From the NCBI RefSeq assembly GCF_008831285.2, contig NC_045147.1, positions 12,527,427-12,591,426 of the forward strand: 64,000 nucleotides of DNA, given 5' to 3'. Shown here in pieces: positions 62,301 through 64,000 of this stretch. The notes below the pieces were generated by a model. That model worked only from the letters and a program-made list of their open reading frames with translations. It ran no database searches and was not told where the DNA came from. The position numbers and the translations under genes were made by a program. The stretch is from Nymphaea colorata. Taxonomy: Eukaryota > Streptophyta > Magnoliopsida > Nymphaeales > Nymphaeaceae. Position 1 is the stretch's first letter; every line of letters starts with the position of its first letter.

Positions 62301-62662
62301 CTGGTCAATGTTTTCCATACTTGTTCAGAGGTTTCAAGTCCCACGACAAGCCCAAGGACTTCTTCTGTGAGAGACCCAGTGAGCCATCCTCTTAGAAGAC
62401 AGTCTGATTTTTTCCATGCTAAAAAATCAGGATTTGGTCGTCTCATAGCTTCACCATTTTCAATGCATTCAATGATAGAGGTGGGTGTGGTAATCGACCC
62501 ATCAATAAACCCAAGTAAATCTTGACTTTCTATGAGTCCAAGAATTTGAGTTTTCCATAGCAAGAAATTCTTGTGCGACAATTTGATGGAAACAAAATTG
62601 GCCACGTTGATCGCGGAAGGGTATGGATACTTAGCTATTGTTGATGTTGTTGATGCTGCCAT
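59327..62662 (-). CDS. Copia gag-pol polyprotein, N-terminal part (to an in-frame TGA)
   Basis: Frame from ATG 62662 (start of the gag, MAASTTS; a further in-frame ATG lies at 62695) to a TGA at 59329-59327. Residues counted from the upstream ATG: gag/UBN2 domain about 20-240, zinc knuckle CX2CX4HX4C at 300-313, aspartic protease DTGA at 346-349, integrase zinc site from WHGRLGHPHH (477) to CASC (510), integrase D540, D603 and E639 (D-35-E spacing), reverse transcriptase with YGLKQAPRAW and the catalytic YVDD at about 1061-1064. All active-site residues that I can see are intact. The order protease-integrase-RT-RNase H identifies Ty1/copia. Confidence 0.96.
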   Translation of the reverse strand: MAASTTSTIAKYPYPSAINVANFVSIKLSHKNFLLWKTQILGLIESQDLLGFIDGSITTPTSIIECIENGEAMRRPNPDFLAWKKSDCLLRGWLTGSLTEEVLGLVVGLETSEQVWKTLTRAFARESKDREMMLTRKLQLHRKQDKPVTEYVTGFKAICDELAAIGKPLEDDDKVFWLVNGLGPGYESFMTSILKPPVPSYLDTVSLLQGHETMKDLHAGEARLNNQMAFFTQQSTNQNNRKRYNNSWRNINSNNSRFNSKGRGFNPATKTQNQQGSANGETNKSKVSCQICGLNNHNAFKCYHRFDHAYQPRDMSRAFAAMKIADPTNQDWFPDTGASSHVTDDPGKLKSCIPYKGTDKIMVGNGQHLDITHIGVADIHVGNRTIPLDNVLVVPDIKKNLISVSQLTSTMPYVFEFSSNFFVIKDKETKEVIATGSREGDLYALKPKPKNVFFSTRFRSASFEVWHGRLGHPHHKVLDFMTANKLITMTENLPKSFTCASCQMGKACRLPFLPVDDDCDSLFSKVHCDLWGPTPIASCQNLRYYALFVDQFSKYSWIYPLKRKSDFFAKFLEFHKMIQTQFDAKLRVFQSDEGGEFNSLVLTDYLKENGIKHQKSCPKTPEQNGMVERKHRSVTELGLTMLFHSHLPAQYWAEAFSTAVWLINRLPSQVLHMQSPYEVLYKKRHDYSCLRAFGSRCYPYLRGYTNHKFQPKSLPCVFIGYSNHHKGYRCLYPPTGRVYISCHVVFDETYFPYKNTMPTPKPITSNADFVSFSDSSNEPYLESQRLAQMHNTEEPSPLPPIPVPAPTSPLQLEPLSSPLVPSTTSSSTHSMTTRSKSGIIKPNLKYALTTSSIPLEPSHYTLALKHPGWYQAMKDEMVALQENHTWDLVPRTPNMHVIGSRWVFKTKLKGDGQLERLKARLVAQGYNQVQGLDFLESFSPVVKFATIRIVLSLALAFNWPLKQLDVKNAFLNGHLRELVYIEQPPGFKDPSKPAHVCKLNRALYGLKQAPRAWYDRFAQFLFSMDFIASVTDASLFVRRQEKSVTILLLYVDDIILTGNSHSFIVSFLVTVRQQFAMNDLGDLNYFLGLQVERTFNGLFMHQSKYAQDIIS

Positions 62663-63132
62663 TATGACCGAGATGTCCTCGTTCAGGATCAACACACTCG
62701 CAGTCCTCTTCTTGGACTATTACAGCAACTCAGCAGGGAATCACCTGCAGCTGAAAGATCACTAGCCGGTGAAGATGTGCTTCAATGGCCGGCTCGTTTC
62801 TCCCTGTAGGGAAGGCGGAAAATCGTGTTCTCAAGCTTGCTGGAATGCTGAGGATGTCAGTGACGTGATGGCACCAGCGAGAGAGAGATCCGATGTCTGG
62901 TATGTTCAGCAGGAGTAACTAAATAGAGAGTAGTTTCTCTATGTCACAGGTACAGCACCCTGTCTCAGCCTGTCAAGAAACAGGGCTGTCTTCGCAGGTC
63001 TCTCGATTTTGACTCAAAGCTCGGATCTTTGCGTGCAGTAGCTCTTTTGAAAACTAGGAATGTCAGGAAGAGAATGGCACTGACCTTGCGAAAATCTGAT
63101 GGTGGTATCTCCAGATACAATCCGTTAACCTG
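62663..63132 (-). other. Untranslated leader of inner copia element
   Basis: About 470 bp between primer-binding site and gag start; nothing coding is seen. Confidence 0.7.
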
Positions 63133-63144
63133 TCTCTGATACCA
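63133..63144 (-). other. Primer-binding site (initiator tRNA-Met type)
   Basis: TGGTATCAGAGA directly follows the 5' LTR on the minus strand; it matches the usual plant copia site for the 3' end of tRNA-iMet. Confidence 0.9.
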
Positions 63145-63615
63145 TGAAAAAGAAATAGGAAGGATGAAGATGATGAACAAAAGAATTAACGTGGTTCGAA
63201 AAAAATTCCTACTTCCACGACTCAGTCATCAATTTCATGATGATCTGGTTTCCTTAATACAGTATTTATACATTGCTATGTCTGATTCGAAATTGAATCA
63301 GTTTCCTTGAATTTCTCCTTTGGTTTTGAATAGGAGAAACTGTCATTCTCCTGAAATCTTTCATTATTGTGAAGAGGCGTTTTCGTTGCTCGTCCGATTG
63401 GCTTTGCTTCCATAGTTGTTGCTCTTAATTTGCTGGAATTCTGTTTTATTGCTGGAGCCTTATCAAGATGCGTTTTAGTCTCTTGACGCACATTGCTGAT
63501 TTGATTTCCTGCCATCTTAGTTACACCTGATTTCCTGCAGTCCACGCCTGATTTCCTGGAGTTATGAGCCGTTGGAGACGCACCTGAATTTTTGGAGTGA
63601 GCTGGTGCGTTATCA
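63145..63615 (-). repeat. 5' LTR of inner copia element
   Basis: 471 bp, same termini as the 3' LTR; it lacks a 6-bp segment that the other LTR has near 58470. Confidence 0.95.
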
Positions 63616-63815
63616 TTTATATGTGTTCTCAATGGATTCTTGATTACAGTTTTGAAAAAAATCCATCCTTTCTTTTATTGATACATTATAGACCGCTGGG
63701 TCCTTCCTTCTTGATTTGGGCGTGCCTCTCTTGATTGCCTTTGATGGTCGCCTTTCCTTGTTGTGGTTCAAGGGTAGCTTCACTTGCTTTTCCTTTTTCA
63801 TATAATGTCTTAACA
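63616..63815 (-). mobile_element. Outer copia element (family 2): U3 part of 3' LTR
   Basis: Begins TGTTAAGACATT on the minus strand directly after an AGGGGGGA polypurine tract (63816-63823). It is interrupted at 63616 by the inner element and resumes at 58074. Confidence 0.85.
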
Positions 63816-63821
63816 TCCCCC

Positions 63822-64000
63822 CTACAAACTCAACGGTCTGAGTACGACATTGAATTTGGAATGAAGGGTACTGAGCGGAGTGATGGAAAAAGGTCTAGTC
63901 AGAATATCGGCTAGTTGATGTGAGGACGGGGTGTGTTTAACTAGCAACTGACTTTTGGAAATGCGATTGCAAACGAAGTGGACATCATGCTCAATGTGTT
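63822..64000 (-). CDS. Outer copia element: polyprotein C-terminus (RNase H), partial
   Basis: 58 codons from the window edge to a TAG at 63824-63822. The sequence starts HIEHDVHFVCNRI and contains SSHQLADILTRPF, the conserved end of copia RNase H domains. It differs clearly from the corresponding part of the inner element, so this is another family. The stop overlaps the polypurine tract by two bases. The rest lies beyond the window. Confidence 0.92.
   Translation of the reverse strand, partial: HIEHDVHFVCNRISKSQLLVKHTPSSHQLADILTRPFSITPLSTLHSKFNVVLRPLSL

Larger units (their letters stand above)
58075..63615 (-). mobile_element. Ty1/copia LTR retrotransposon (family 1), nearly intact
   Basis: A 5,541-bp element with LTRs at both ends (58075-58551, 477 bp; 63145-63615, 471 bp), each TG...CA on both strands. 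It is flanked by a perfect 5-bp target duplication TTTAT (58070-58074 and 63616-63620). The LTRs differ by three substitutions and one 6-bp indel, so the insertion is young. A primer-binding site, a polypurine tract and a full gag-pol polyprotein are all present; the only clear defect is one in-frame TGA. Confidence 0.97.

Noticed and set aside
62079-62525. 148-codon plus-strand frame in the copia element
   Set aside because: Antisense of gag.
1-64000. CRISPR array, integron or bacterial-type operon
   Set aside because: None seen; the tandem repeats are two-copy duplications or microsatellites in a plant nuclear sequence.

Overview
The window is nuclear DNA of a flowering plant. Evidence: spliced genes with GT/AG introns, a Mediator MED10 subunit, an HD-Zip I transcription factor, an EIN3-binding-F-box-like protein, a chloroplast pyridoxal-reductase-type aldo/keto reductase, a plant tRNA-Leu with CAA-type upstream sequence and a T-run terminator, a MIR166 precursor, and plant Ty1/copia retrotransposons primed by initiator tRNA-Met. 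I cannot place the species more precisely. Gene density is low (about five protein genes in 64 kb) and long (TA)n and (CT)n microsatellites are frequent.

Layout: the 5' end of a PLR1-like gene on the minus strand (490-1184, continuing off the left edge); tRNA-Leu(UAG) on minus (2178-2257); GC-rich unassigned blocks at 2320-3130 and 4840-5447; a degenerate ~100-bp tandem repeat (6690-7165); a complete five-exon MED10 gene on plus (7339-11871, 180 aa); a 245-bp tandem duplication (12379-12862); a two-exon HD-Zip I gene of the ATHB7/ATHB12 kind on plus (17898-19688, 241 aa); a Tourist-like MITE (20686-20898); a MIR166 gene on minus (hairpin 26486-26690, TATA box near 27025); a long gene-poor interval with AT-rich MITE-like repeats; an intronless EBF-like F-box/LRR gene on minus (39254-40978) whose stop-codon region is tandemly duplicated; another long gene-poor interval (41-57 kb) with one orphan coding exon candidate (57505-57631); and at the right edge a nested retrotransposon pair. 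A nearly intact 5,541-bp copia element (58075-63615, minus) has inserted into the LTR of a second copia element whose polyprotein C-terminus runs off the window end.

The genes do not form a pathway. The notable regulatory content is the MIR166 locus (miR166 is known to target HD-ZIP III mRNAs; the HD-Zip I gene here is a different class and shows no such site) and the EBF-like gene (EBF proteins are known to act in ethylene signalling by degrading EIN3). I saw no CRISPR array and no clearly new multi-gene system. The best leads are the MIR166 locus with its long loop, the copia-in-copia nest with a single nonsense codon, the stop-codon duplication in the F-box gene, and several uncharacterised repeat families.
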